Below are positions 22,801 to 34,237 of a stretch of DNA of 64,000 bases, one piece after another. Location of the stretch: positions 124,001 to 188,000 of the forward strand of contig JAGFNQ010001613.1 in NCBI GenBank assembly GCA_024364735.1, in the 5' to 3' direction. The notes under the pieces were generated by a model, which saw nothing but the letters and a program-made list of their open reading frames with translations, ran no database searches and was not told the origin of the DNA. The stretch is from Boesenbergia rotunda (Eukaryota; Streptophyta; Magnoliopsida; Zingiberales; Zingiberaceae). The translations under genes were made by a program, and so were the position numbers. How positions within the stretch are numbered: position 1 is the stretch's first letter; every line of letters begins with the position of its first letter.

Positions 22801-23304
22801 GAGATAGTCTTGGACCATCCTCCTTCCCTTTCCTTCCCCTCTTCCTCCTCTCAAGTAAACACAACATAGTGATGTCTTTACTTTGATAGAAAAAAATGTC
22901 CAGTCTACTTGAACTGAAGTAGCAAAGAAATGAACCTAAAAGAAGGAAAGCCATTAGTTTCTCTTAATCAGATTCACAAGAGGGAAGAGAATTTTAATCA
23001 TTTATAAACACAAATATGCAGAATCTAATTAATTGTTAATAGATGTTACGATTCAATTCTTTGCTTTCCTTCATTCCCAATGAAAAGAATTTTTGTAATT
23101 AAGTGATGGATGGAATAAACTTTATAATCTCTATCTTTCCTCTCCTAACCCAACAATTGGAAATCCTGTTTGTTTTCATTGATGACATAAATCCTTTCTT
23201 GCAGGTTTAGTTCAGACATCAAATTTGAGAACCAAAACCTGACTGCTTTAGTTTCTGAGAACTTAGAGAAGGTCATTAAGCGAAAACGATCCGTTTGCAG
23301 TTGA
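16845..23304 (+). CDS. JMJ24: JMJ24-like JmjC protein with WRC and RING-type domains (13 exons)
   Basis: Exons: 16845-17345, 17443-17585, 17670-17769, 17883-18015, 18128-18182, 18282-19011, 19832-20158, 21107-21520, 21600-21669, 21816-21901, 22442-22561, 22647-22717, 23205-23304; all junctions GT-AG, frame kept, 949 residues. The ATG at 16845 is preferred over the in-frame GTG at 16833. Domains: WRC with Cys13, Cys23, Cys34 and His37 in C-x9-C-x10-C-x2-H spacing; RING-like cysteines from Cys185 to about 240 (CHHC, WCISCD, CPACRG, CNCRIC); a second zinc cluster (CCDLC, HCTKC, LCLNCC, about 308-338); JmjC domain about 550-890. The iron ligands of active KDM3 enzymes are replaced by Gln657, Asn659 and Phe847. 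Arabidopsis JMJ24 is likewise described as a degenerate JmjC protein acting as an E3 ubiquitin ligase on chromatin factors, so a nuclear regulatory role, not demethylation, is inferred. The exon 8 donor at 21521 is the least certain junction. Confidence 0.88.
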
Positions 23305-23763
23305 CTCGTCGGGTCGGTCCTCATTCGATCGATGTAAAGATTGTTTTGTGCTTAATTTATGTACATAATTGGTCATGTTAACAATGTATTTATTATCTAT
23401 TTCTGTAAAATGTCATACATTGATTCCTAGCGTTTTTTCATACGATAAATTAGGAAATCGGACCGAGAGAATATAATGTATTTTTATTATTTAGCTAATA
23501 GTAAATGAATTAATTGGCTTATTAAGTTTGTTTGGCCTTAATGTCAATCAAAACTTGGCGGGCAGATCAAACTTGACGGGTACGCCACTACGCACACTTC
23601 ACGCCTTTTGCAGTGCTCGCCTTGAAGCCCAAGAGTGGAAGCGCGGGCGCCTTCTTCTACTTGTCTCTCTTTTTGCTCATTTTTCTCTCGGCATTTTCTT
23701 CTCCAATATCGAACACCAACTCTCAACCCTAGGCTCGGCGATCCGCTCTCTCTCCCCCAAGCC
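23305..23763 (+). promoter_or_regulatory. Intergenic region: 3' UTR of JMJ24-like gene and 5' UTR of the next gene
   Basis: 460 bp between two genes on the same strand. AT-rich 3' UTR-like DNA runs to about 23540; GC-richer, CT-rich leader DNA (23600-23760) precedes the ATG at 23764. No separate gene is seen. Confidence 0.5.
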
Positions 23764-26700
23764 ATGTCTGCTTCCTCCCACCCCCTTGCCCTCCCGGCGA
23801 AACGAGGAGCTCCGAAGCCACCGGCCGATGTCGCGGTGCCTATGGAGGACACCGTGCAAGTCCTACTCGACCACCTCGTCCAGCCCCTCCTCCCCGCGAG
23901 GGCTTTCTCGCAGGCCTCGCCCTCGCAGGATGAGCAAGAATCCGTCGCCAGACAGGTACGATCAACGCGCATATTGGGGGGTTTTGGAAGAGCGATGCAG
24001 CATGACCATGTTGGGGTTAGCCTGATGTCTCGAAGTACTAGATGAAAGTATGACTCGGAAGACAGTATTACAAGATAGGGCATTTGGATGACAAACCAGC
24101 AGAATATGGCCTGTTAGTGTAGGTGGTATTGGCAAGATTAGAAAAGGTTAAAAGATTTACTAAAATTATTCAAAGTGAAGAGTGTTTTTTTTTCCTTGTC
24201 AAACATTGCTGACTTCTCAAAATTAATGAAACAGAATTATAAAGTAATAGATTTGTGTCCTTACTGTTGGGGATAGAATGTGTATAGATGACTGAAGAAG
24301 TTTGGCGAATAGTGAGTATGACTGCAAATTCAAACTTATCTACTCTTGCGAGTGCTTAGCAAGGCACAAACACATAAATAAGTTTACACATACCAATTGC
24401 TAACAAGGCAGATTTAACATGGTTTGGAGTCCTTGTTCCCTGCTCACGATCTATGGTTGGGATTTGGAAAACACACTATCTTTCATTTTTGTGGTTAACT
24501 ATGGGAGGTGGAGAAACCTCTTACAACATTAATAGTTACGTCATGCAACGTGTATATTAAACCCTTTGTACAAACATCAACCTCTAAGTTGGAACATGAT
24601 CACTTAGGGCATGATTGTGCCAACACTTACTCCTTTCAATATGCTACCGATTGAACTTTCTACTTAGTGGAGATATTAGCAAAATTCTAGCTTTGTTTGA
24701 GAATTTCTTTATATGAAAAAGGATCTTGTTCACTTTTCAATGAAAACTGGCGTATTTTTTACTTTTTATTTCCCTCCTTTTTTACGGTTGGCCAATTCTT
24801 GAGGCTTTAAACATAGAAGACTGATATATTTGTTTCAAGATATTGAAAATTCTGGTAAATTTCATACTAGAGAATTTTATGTGCATCATATCTATAAATA
24901 AAATGTCATATCTCACTAAAAAGGATAAACAGGTTGAGCAGAGTTTTTGTAATATGCATTAACTATCGGTCTGTGTGTGAAGAAATTCAGGCAAAAATTG
25001 GCCATCTACGTAACAATGTTTCATGGACAATCTGATTTTAACAAATATATTTTTTGTTTGAAACATTTTTATGAGTTGTCTCATCAGTTTTCTATCTTTT
25101 TATATTAGTTAGTACCATAGCTTGCCACCTTAAAGTTGTCTTGATTGCTTTTCTCTTTTGTACATAACAATGCAGATGCACTCTGTTGTCCTTCTCTACA
25201 ACTATTATCACAGGAAGCAATTCCCGCATCTTGTGTTTCTTGATTTTAGATCATTCTGCAAACAAGCAACTATAAGCAAACCAAGTCTTCTTAGTTTTAT
25301 GAAATTCATGCACAAAAATGTGGAATATTCACTAGATTTAGACAAAGAGCTCTCTATCATGGAAAAGGAGATTATGAGTGCATGCAATATTGCCACAACT
25401 TTAGAGGCATTTAAGAATTCTACAAGCATGAATGGATGGCCAGTTTCAAAGGTTGCTGTACTTCTTGTAGATGCTGACCAAGAAAAATGCTATCTTGAGT
25501 TTGGTTCTATAACTCAGGGAATATGGTCTTTACTAGAGCAAAGATTAGACAAACCAATTGCTATGGCAATCGAATCTTTTTCTTCTTCCGATTCCAACAA
25601 ATCATTGAAAAATTCACTTCAGCAGCTTGCAATTTCTGCTGTGCAGCAAAAAACAGGTGTTAGTGTTTCCTTAATTCTCTCTTACATAGATTGTAACGTT
25701 ACCTATTCTCTTTTAATTACATTAAGAACCTAGAATTCAGAATATGTCGATAACTAGTTTTTTTTTTCAGGCTATAGAATTTGTACATCTTATCATACTT
25801 GTACAGTTCTCTATATTTTGCACAAGATATGAAGTTGCTCAATTTGACATCTTAGCATATATACTTCTCATGCACAAGATATGTAGTTGATTGTGAGTTT
25901 TTATAGGAACATATAAATCTTGATCATTATTTCAAGAATTTTCTATATTTCTGCAAGGGTATGAAGTTGATTGTGTCCCTTCATTTGTGAAACTCTGTTC
26001 CTTAATGTGATCCTCTCCATTTATTGAAATGCTTATGAATTGTTTGCATCAACCTCTTAAGGGCTAATAAGGCCTATTTTGAAGTGATCAATCACCTTCC
26101 TCTCCAGACACATAATGGATGGATAGATAATGCTTTTCGACACTTGACCACTATTAATGTGTTGATCAAGGCTGTTAATACTGGTCCACTACTAATTTTG
26201 ATAATATACAATATTATCCAATTTAGATTGAATCACATTACTAAACGGCATGAAAAGTTTTTATGACTATATACATTGATGATTGAGCTTGTCCTTATGT
26301 TCTGAAACACTTACCCTAGTCTCTTTTTTTTTCACTTTCGAAAACAAAAGGAGTGATCTATGTAGGATGTTAATATTATCTTACTATCTTCATTCAACTT
26401 AGTTGATTTAACAAATTTCTTGCAGCATTTGCTAATTTGTATGGATAACTTGTATATCCATCTGATATTTCTACCATACTATTGTTGCCTCAACTTAAAA
26501 GAAATTTAACTACAACATTTGTAATTTATTTACAGTGTCATTTTGAAAGTAATTTTTCCTACTATGGAACAGGTAATTGCTGCTCAAAATTCTCTGTTCT
26601 GGAAGATCATTGGGTATACTCATTAAATGATGAAAAGACAGCAACTTTGCTGTATATAATTAAATCTCTGGACACTGTTAATGGTGCACTCGTTGGATTT

Positions 26701-29225
26701 TCTATTAAAGATGTACTAAGCATGTCTGTTACCACAATAACAATGAAAGTTTATATCTATTGATAGTTTGGTTTTGTGTTTTTTTTTTCCTTTCTCACTA
26801 GAAAAAAATGTCATTTTGGATGTTCTGGATTTAGTTTTAGTTGTTTTTAACTGTATTTTCGAACCCTAAGAACGATATTGTTTGTGTTGTTTGAATTACT
26901 TTTCGTTATCCAACTTTAATGATAGTATCAACTGCATTTTACAGTTTGAGAGGGCCTCTCATCAAAGCTGGCTTAACCCTTGAAGTCACTAAAGTGGTTG
27001 AATACTACCATTTATTGCCATATGTGGATATATTGTCTGATTGGCTGTCGAGGTAAGTAAATGTGTATATTCAGGCCATCATGAACATGGAATTGTTGCT
27101 CAACTTTTCCTACAATATCGAGTTTTTATAACAGAGTAGCACCACATTCTCCTTATTTGAATTCCCCTCCAAGGCATCCAATAGACGTGCATAATTTATC
27201 GGAGGCGGGTGGACTATCTACTATGGTAGATCATGGGCCAAACAAATCTTACCTGTTGCCGACATGGAGAGACGAGGCTGTAGAAGACAAATCTGCCATA
27301 AATGTGAACACCAACGCGATAGGAAAATCAGATGTGAACAGCACTACAATTAGCAAATCACTAAATGAACCATCATTTTCTGTTTCCAATCATTGCAAGT
27401 TCGAGAACAACTCATCTTCTGATCAGTTGCAACAATCATCATCGAGAAAGGAGGATGCTGGAAGCAGGAAACGTGTTATTGCAAGGCCATGTGTGAATAA
27501 GTGCGGAAGTGATATCTACTGTTCTTCAGATGGCGGTAATGGTCACACTGACAAGGTATAAACACGAATTATATATCTTCATTTTTAATTAAAATTGGTT
27601 TCTACATCTTCAATTTGAAACTCAAGCAAGTGTTTCTTTCGAATGACTACTGTCATCGAGTGCTGGTGTACCAACATAGCAAAGTTGGTTATTACTCCAG
27701 TTGTAAAATTTGTAACAATTGACACAGTTATTAACTTTTTGTCTGATGCATATTGATACGAAGTAGAACTGTGTATCTGACATTTTAGAACTCATATTAT
27801 CTTCCTAACTCTATCGTTGAAATTTTTCTGTCATAGGTAGATGGAATGAATATAATAAAGAGACAGCGTACAGAAGAAGTCAATGCCAGAGAGATCATTG
27901 GCAGGAAAGGCACTCCGATACCTTTTCAAGATGCCACCGATTCCTATCCTCTTCCTCCTGTGCTAGTTGGAGAAACCCTTACATCTGAAACTATTGATGA
28001 ACTTGATCTTACCCCGCCTTCAAAGAAACATGAAGTGGTGCTTGCTTCCTTGAGAATTCTTCAGAAGAGACGAGATGATTTGGTAGAGGCTGTTTTGGTA
28101 TTCTTATGTTTTCCCCCCGTTTTTATCAATAAATTCCCTTGTTGATAGGTTCAAAGACATCGACATTTGGGTGATGAACTTGCTCAGGACGAGATGAAAA
28201 TACAAGCAATTCTATCTGGTAATTCTTTTTTGTATCAGATATACCCATCATGTGAGCAAATTAGTTAGCCATTTCCATCTACTGAAAAATAGGAAATAAA
28301 TGTTATTATCAGTATCGGTCAGCAAATTCGTTGTGCGACGGGAACTGGATTATGCTTATTAGAACTCTTAACCACATACTTTCTGTTCCATAACATGTTT
28401 GTGTCATTTTACTGATTCAAATTTATGCCACAGCCATTTACTCCAGTATCAGTTTTTATGGCAAAGTTGTTTAAAACAGCAAGCAGTTGGTGTTGCATAG
28501 ATAGTACTCTAATGTGTGTGTAATTGTTTTCTCGAAGGGAAATTGGATATTGAATCAGTGATTCAAGCTTCTAATGCTTTATGCTCGAGCCAAACACATA
28601 CATGCACATCTAGGTCCTTACCTTCTGAGATTCAGAGCCAACAAGAGATTAGAGTTAGGAGATTTTCGGAAGCAATACTAAGATCAACTAGTCCTTGTCA
28701 GGCAAGAAGAAAATAACAAAAGCTTTGCATAATATTGAGCTTTGCTTATGTATTTTCTTACCTTTTGTAATGTCTTGTTGAAGAAACAACATTTTTCAAC
28801 TATTGCAGGAATTGGACAACATTTGTTGCCAGAATGGCTGGATAACTCCGAGTTACTCCGTGTTCCCATCCATTGCCAATGGTAAGATAAAGCCTCTTTG
28901 ATATGTTCTCTTCCGTCACAGAATTGTTATCTATTTGCTAATGAACTACTACTCTCCCGTCCGTGTTCTTTCTATGTTTCCTATTGTGCAGATGTTTGTT
29001 TGATGCATTGCTTCATTTCTGGTTGTAGACAGTCAGCGCTCATCAGCAGATTTTGTTTCTCTCTTTGCAGAATGTTTCCAGTCTAGTGTATCAGTCAGAG
29101 GAATCGACTTTGAAACTAGTGTCGTCGGCGACTTTAGGAGCAATCCTTGTGAAGCACGATTATCTGCTGCTACTAACATGATAAACAAACTTCATGCCAT
29201 GTCAGATCAGCAAGCCCTGGCTTGA
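23764..29225 (+). CDS. Unrecognised plant protein, 10 exons, about 691 residues
   Basis: Exons: 23764-23955, 25176-25656, 26573-26723, 26945-27052, 27135-27555, 27837-28097, 28149-28218, 28538-28701, 28809-28881, 29071-29225 (TGA). The frame closes over all exons (2,076 nt). I do not recognise a named family. Residues 1-340 form a conserved-looking, helix-rich globular part (MHSVVLLYNYYHRKQFPHLV; VAVLLVDADQEKCYLEFGSITQGIWSLLEQ; LTLEVTKVVEYYHLLPYVD). Residues about 340-450 are polar and probably disordered; a charged helical segment follows (LASLRILQKRRDDLVEAVL, GDELAQDEMKIQAIL). Intron 8 (28702-28808) starts with GC (CAG|GCAAGA), a GC-AG intron. Two in-frame acceptors exist for the last exon (29029 and 29071), giving 705 or 691 residues. 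The exon 3 donor (AT|GTCTGT, 26724) is weak and the junction tentative. Location and function unknown. Confidence 0.75.
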
Positions 29226-29504
29226 ATAGAGTGGTTTGGTTCTTGTTCCTCTCTTTTTTGGCAGACCACCAACTATTCCATTACACTGCCCCTATCTTGT
29301 TCTTAGTATTGTTGACCTTGAAGAAAGTGCTAACTCGGATGCATCACTAAAATTTCTTATCAGGTTTAGTGGAAGTGTGAGATTTGTTTGGAGTTGTGTG
29401 TGATATCTGTTCCTCAGCATGTTTCTCACCTCGTTGCATATGCCATTATCAAGTTCCGAGTATTTATAGCAAGCACAGGAGATGGCAATAACATATCTAT
29501 TGGG
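29226..29504 (+). other. 3' UTR and downstream DNA of the unrecognised gene
   Basis: Spacer between the TGA of the preceding gene and the first recognisable LTR sequence of the copia remnant. Nothing else is seen. Confidence 0.5.
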
Positions 29505-30369
29505 TTCTTAGTAAAATTAAATACAAGACAAATGGAATAGGAAATTTATTAAAAATTTATGTAAATTCTAATTACGTCGTTGGTATAGGATATTTACCTC
29601 TTGATGTGTGAAGCTTATGCAAATTTGTAGAGTTCAAATTCAGCGGGATCAACACCTCTTGCCTCGTGGTATTTAATGAACATATTGTTGTTGCCCATCT
29701 CACAAGCACAATTAGAATCTCTCTAATCATTACCGATCTCATGAGCACGTACGTCTATTCACATTGTAGTGCTAGCTTTTATATATCTGTTGAGATTAAC
29801 TTATAAGTTGAGATATATGTTTTTATTTGATTATTTTAGTATCGGATGACAAGGCGTTGATCAGTTCCGATCACTATTCTAGGATGGTAACGCGGTATTA
29901 ATTCCGATGATATAGAGATATATTGGCGATTATGATTCACATCTTTAGAATAGTTTGATTCGGGACGGTGATTAGACCGTGGTGTGTCATCATAGTTAAA
30001 ATAATTCACTTCATTCACTCTCCAAATTCATCTAATATATCTATATATAAACGACAACGTCAGAAAGATATTTGATTTAAATTATTAGATTTTAATCTAT
30101 TTATGCGATAAACTGAATTTTCAAGGTATATAACATAGAGCTCATTTATTAATTATGCTTTATAATATAACATATCATTTAAATAAATAAAATAATATTT
30201 ATTTTTTATTATAATTGAAAATTTTTTCTTGTTAAGATAAGTAATAGAAATAATATTTCTAGTTAAAGTAGACACATAATAATAATTCTCAAGTTCTAAA
30301 ACAAACCAGTAGGTAAAGATAAAAAATATAATCCTACTACTATAGCAGTAACTCATGTATTATTGCCAA

Positions 30370-31080
30370 CTTGTAGATTCACTTTATCCTTTGTCAATGA
30401 TCTACTATTTCTTAGATCTTACATATTAATATAAATATGAAAAGCACATCCGGTATCCAATATCTATGATGAAGAAATAGATAAATTGACTTCTATAACA
30501 TAAATAGCTGAGACAAAGATCTCACTTTCTTTTTTCTTTTTCACTTCCTCTAGGTATACTTTGTAGTTCCTCTTCCAATATCCGATCTGACCACAGTAGA
30601 AGCAAGTTCCTTCTTAGTCATCCCACTTTTGGGTTTTAATGTAGAAGAAAGACATTTGGTTTGAGTTTTACCTTTACTTTAGGCTTGCATTTTCCTTTGC
30701 CCTTTTGTAGCATCAATATGGTATTGAGTTTGGTTTTCTTAAGATTCAGTTTGGCAGTTCTTAACATGATTAACATTCAGGCAATGACTTATAAATTTCA
30801 TTCATATTGTAATTCGTGATAAATTGATTATAACTTTCAAGCAATGATTGCAAAACTAAATCACTGGCTAGCTCTTGGCCCAATGGGAAGCTCAACCTAT
30901 CAAAGTTCTCAACATAACTAATCATTTAAGAATATGAGCTCTTACAAGGCTTTCTTCTATCATCTTGCATGACAATAAAACCTTTGAGATCTCAAATCTC
31001 TCATGTCTTGTCCACTCTTGATATAGTCATTTTAAATGCACAACCATATCACATGCATTCATGTTCTCGTGATTTACCTC
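30370..31080 (-). pseudogene. copia gag (UBN2 type), zinc knuckle and protease remnants
   Basis: On the minus strand from about 31080 downward the gag core is readable with stops (ENFDRLSFPLGQELASDLVL, then ESYNQFITNYNMNE). Then follow a CCHC knuckle CFYCGQIGYWKRN (about 30600; the final cysteine is lost) and the protease motif LDTGCAFHIYIN (about 30455) that in copia elements reads D-[ST]-G-C-x-x-H. Several in-frame stops and shifts make it non-functional. Confidence 0.75.
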
Positions 31081-32644
31081 CTTCCGTGTTGGCCCTAGGA
31101 TGGGATTGACGGGAGGCGCTGAGGGACGACCGAATCGTCTTTCTACCAACATGTTCTCGTGTTGCTTTGAAACTTAGAGTTCATAGTGACAAACATAAGA
31201 CATGATACATCCAATGCATCATCTTAATGTTTTTTATAAGCATCTTTTATCAACACGAGAGAACCATGTTAGAAAACATAGCATAGTAGGATGGTTTGGT
31301 CTCTACGGAGATCATCAAAGGTCATTTCAGATCCAGATCAACTAATAGAAAAAAAAAATATAATCACTTAACATATTGAACATATTCAGGAATGTATTTC
31401 TCTAGGACATATAATTTCTTTTTTTACTTGAGAACAATCCTTAAATTTCAATACTAGACCAGGAAATTAATTTCATTGAACTTTTACTTGAGGATAGATC
31501 ACAATGATATGGTATTTGATATATTTGCAAACGTGATAATTTACAATAATAATAAATACAGAAAATAAGTATCATGTTTAAAATTTACTTAATGAGGTCT
31601 TTAATTAAATAATTCTATATTAATTGTAAGGCTAGGTAGGAGCACGTTATGGATGTAGACAAATATAGTTTTCCACACTACTAACCTCATACTCATTAGA
31701 GATTAGGAGTCAATCATAGATGTGGACAAACATAGTTTACTTACACTACTAGCCTAAACTCGATATAAATTACATTTTAGTGGGCTAAGATCCATATTTT
31801 ACCTTATCTTAAGTTAGCTTTGATCAATCGTCCAAGACTTGACTATTAGGTGTGTAACTTCTACCAATTGTATCTAATGCTACTTTTGGATAATTAGGTG
31901 AACAACACAATTTATTCTTTGTCATCTAATGGTGCATGTCCTAATTTCATACTTCTAAATTTAATCTTATTGAGTAACTTAGTTAAGTCATATCCAATGA
32001 TAAGTTAGATATCACAATTATTCTATCACATTCTACAAGATTAATTGAGGCAATTTACTTTGATAAATCTAGCTACTATGGATCAAGATATAATGAATAT
32101 CAAACTTTGATAGACATAATAAATTGACTTATAAAATTATCTATTTAACATGTATCACATACATCACACAGGCAAAAAAATAAACGTGACATGATTATGA
32201 CTATCTAATATGAACTTCTCAAGCCATTAAGAGGTTGAAAGGCCAACCTAAGAAATTGCATCTTCTCCAAGTGTTTCTGGGTTGTCGACCTAAGAAATTG
32301 CATCTTCTTTAAGTGCTTCCTCAGTTGTTGGTCTTTTCTCCTTAATTATAACCTTTAATCTTGTACTATACTAGCATTATCTTAATTTGTACATTACATA
32401 ACTAGAAGAAAACTTGAGTTACATTCGAGGAGCGTTAGATATGAGAAATTTTACAACCAGAGATATGGAGATAAAAGACATGACACGTAGACCGTATTAA
32501 TTTTATAATAAACATACACATAATCCAATCATATTGGAGTAAAGGATCATAACCATACACCATGTTATATATCACATGTATCAATTTTATAATCTCATTT
32601 TATTATGTTTCTAATTAATGATTTATGTAGCGAAAAACATATAG

Positions 32645-32725
32645 CGTCCTAAGGGGGAGTCCCCCGGTGAGGTTAAGGGGGCAACACCCCCTTGCATGGG
32701 ATGAGGGCGGAGCTCTCGAAAGATA
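32645..32725. repeat. GC-rich nested hairpins in the leader of the copia remnant
   Basis: GGGGGAGTCCCCC (32654-32666) and AAGGGGGCAACACCCCCTT (32677-32695) are back-to-back inverted repeats in otherwise very AT-rich DNA, between PBS and gag. They would form stable stems in the element RNA. Confidence 0.7.
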
Positions 32726-33117
32726 AACGATTTTCTTAACTAGTTGCTGTCATATTTTTCTTTTACATTAATAATCAAATTGCACAAACCGTTCATAACA
32801 TATTATTTTATCATTGTGATCAAATCACAATTTCAATTATTATTTAAACAAAATAATATCTCACAATTCGTTCACAACAATTGTTTTAAACATATCAATC
32901 GAGTTGAAAACCTTCATTCTTGATTAGTCTATGAAATTAGATTATACGTTCATATTATCGAATTAACATGAACTGCTATAATCACTACTGCTTCATACCA
33001 ATTAATCAAAAAAACCCATAAATTGAAACGCCCATAAATCTTTCGTCTAATCATAATAAACATGTCGTTTATATCAAATATAAAACCAAACATAAAAACA
33101 ATGTAATCAAATTCGCA

Positions 33118-33137
33118 AGTGGCTCTAATACTATTAC
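33118..33137 (-). other. Primer-binding site (initiator Met-tRNA type) of the copia remnant
   Basis: The minus strand reads TAATAGTATTAGAGCCA; TATTAGAGCCA differs by one base from the plant copia consensus TATCAGAGCCA. It lies just inside the 5' LTR. Confidence 0.75.
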
Positions 33138-33626
33138 TAGATTTCGTAGCAAAATTAAATACAAAACACAATGGAATAGGGAACCACCAAGATCAATGCA
33201 AGTTCTAATTACATCGTTGCACGAAGCCTATGTAAATCTATAGAGTCAAGTCAAACTCAGTACAATCAACACATCCGCGCCTTTATGGTGTCCACATGAA
33301 CACACCGTCATCGCCCGTCTCACAAGCACAATTGGAGTCCTCTCTCACCGTTACCCGTCACACGAGCACGTGCATCTATCCAGGTCGTAATGCTAACTAC
33401 TACATATAAGCTGAGATCAAACCCCAACTTTTAGAGTTGACACGATCTTACACGACAAGATTGTGTTTCATGACTTACTTAACTTCTAAATCTTATCTAA
33501 TAAAATTTTTTATTTTGTTTTATTCATATAAAAAATATAACGTCAATATTAAAATTATAGACTTTATTTGGTTTATGATAAAAGATCCATCATCTTATGA
33601 TTAACTCTTAGGATTGACTCTAACAA

Positions 33627-34237
33627 TATCAACAGATGCTTTATGTTCGATTGATAAAAGCATAGGTCAAACTAAGTTGAAATCCACATAATATAGACAA
33701 CTGACATCATTTGAGCTGCCAAGTAATGTTATAAGTTGAGTTGATGCTTTGCCTAGGTTAATAATCATGATCCAAGAAAAAAAAATTGTATTAGTTAGTG
33801 GCTAACTAAAACTATTACAATGTAAACAGATAAAATTGTATGAAATCTAGCTCATGAAATCCTATGATAAAATTGTATTCCCCCATTATAAATCATCAGA
33901 ACAATCTTTCAATCATAAGTGTAGACAACCACCTTTTCAATCATGAGCTATTTACATGATGTTTGAAACATACAGCCACTGTTTTACTTGATAATAATGA
34001 AGTCAATAGCAATCAGGAGAAAAAGTTTAGCATAGCAAACACACAATCATGAGAAACAACAATGGCAATGAGCGCAGAAGATTTCAAATTTCAAATTGGT
34101 TGTATACCACAACACCATTTGCAAGGATCAGAGGCAATTATTCCAAAACCATGTCACTGATAGAAACACACAAAATTTTACAACTTTTTAAGTCTCACAG
34201 TATGACAGAAGCAGGGGGGAAAAATCCATCTGGATCC
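33627..34237. other. Intergenic AT-rich DNA and 3' UTR of the TPR gene
   Basis: No gene or repeat of note. The last 100-200 bp are probably the 3' UTR of the minus-strand TPR gene. Confidence 0.5.

Larger units (their letters stand above)
29505..33626 (-). mobile_element. Dead Tork-like Ty1/copia element with two diverged LTRs, pol lost
   Basis: Sequence 29515-29785 matches 33150-33410 in the same orientation (shared AAAATTAAATACAA, TCACAAGCACAATT, GAGCACGT), with many differences and indels. These are the 3' and 5' LTRs of an old minus-strand element. The 5' LTR begins TGTTAGAGTCAATCC at 33626 and is followed at about 33137 by a methionyl-tRNA primer-binding site. Inside are gag and protease traces only; integrase, RT and RNase H are missing, so the copy is deleted and non-autonomous. 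The outer end of the 3' LTR (about 29.8-30.0 kb) is too diverged to place. Confidence 0.8.
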
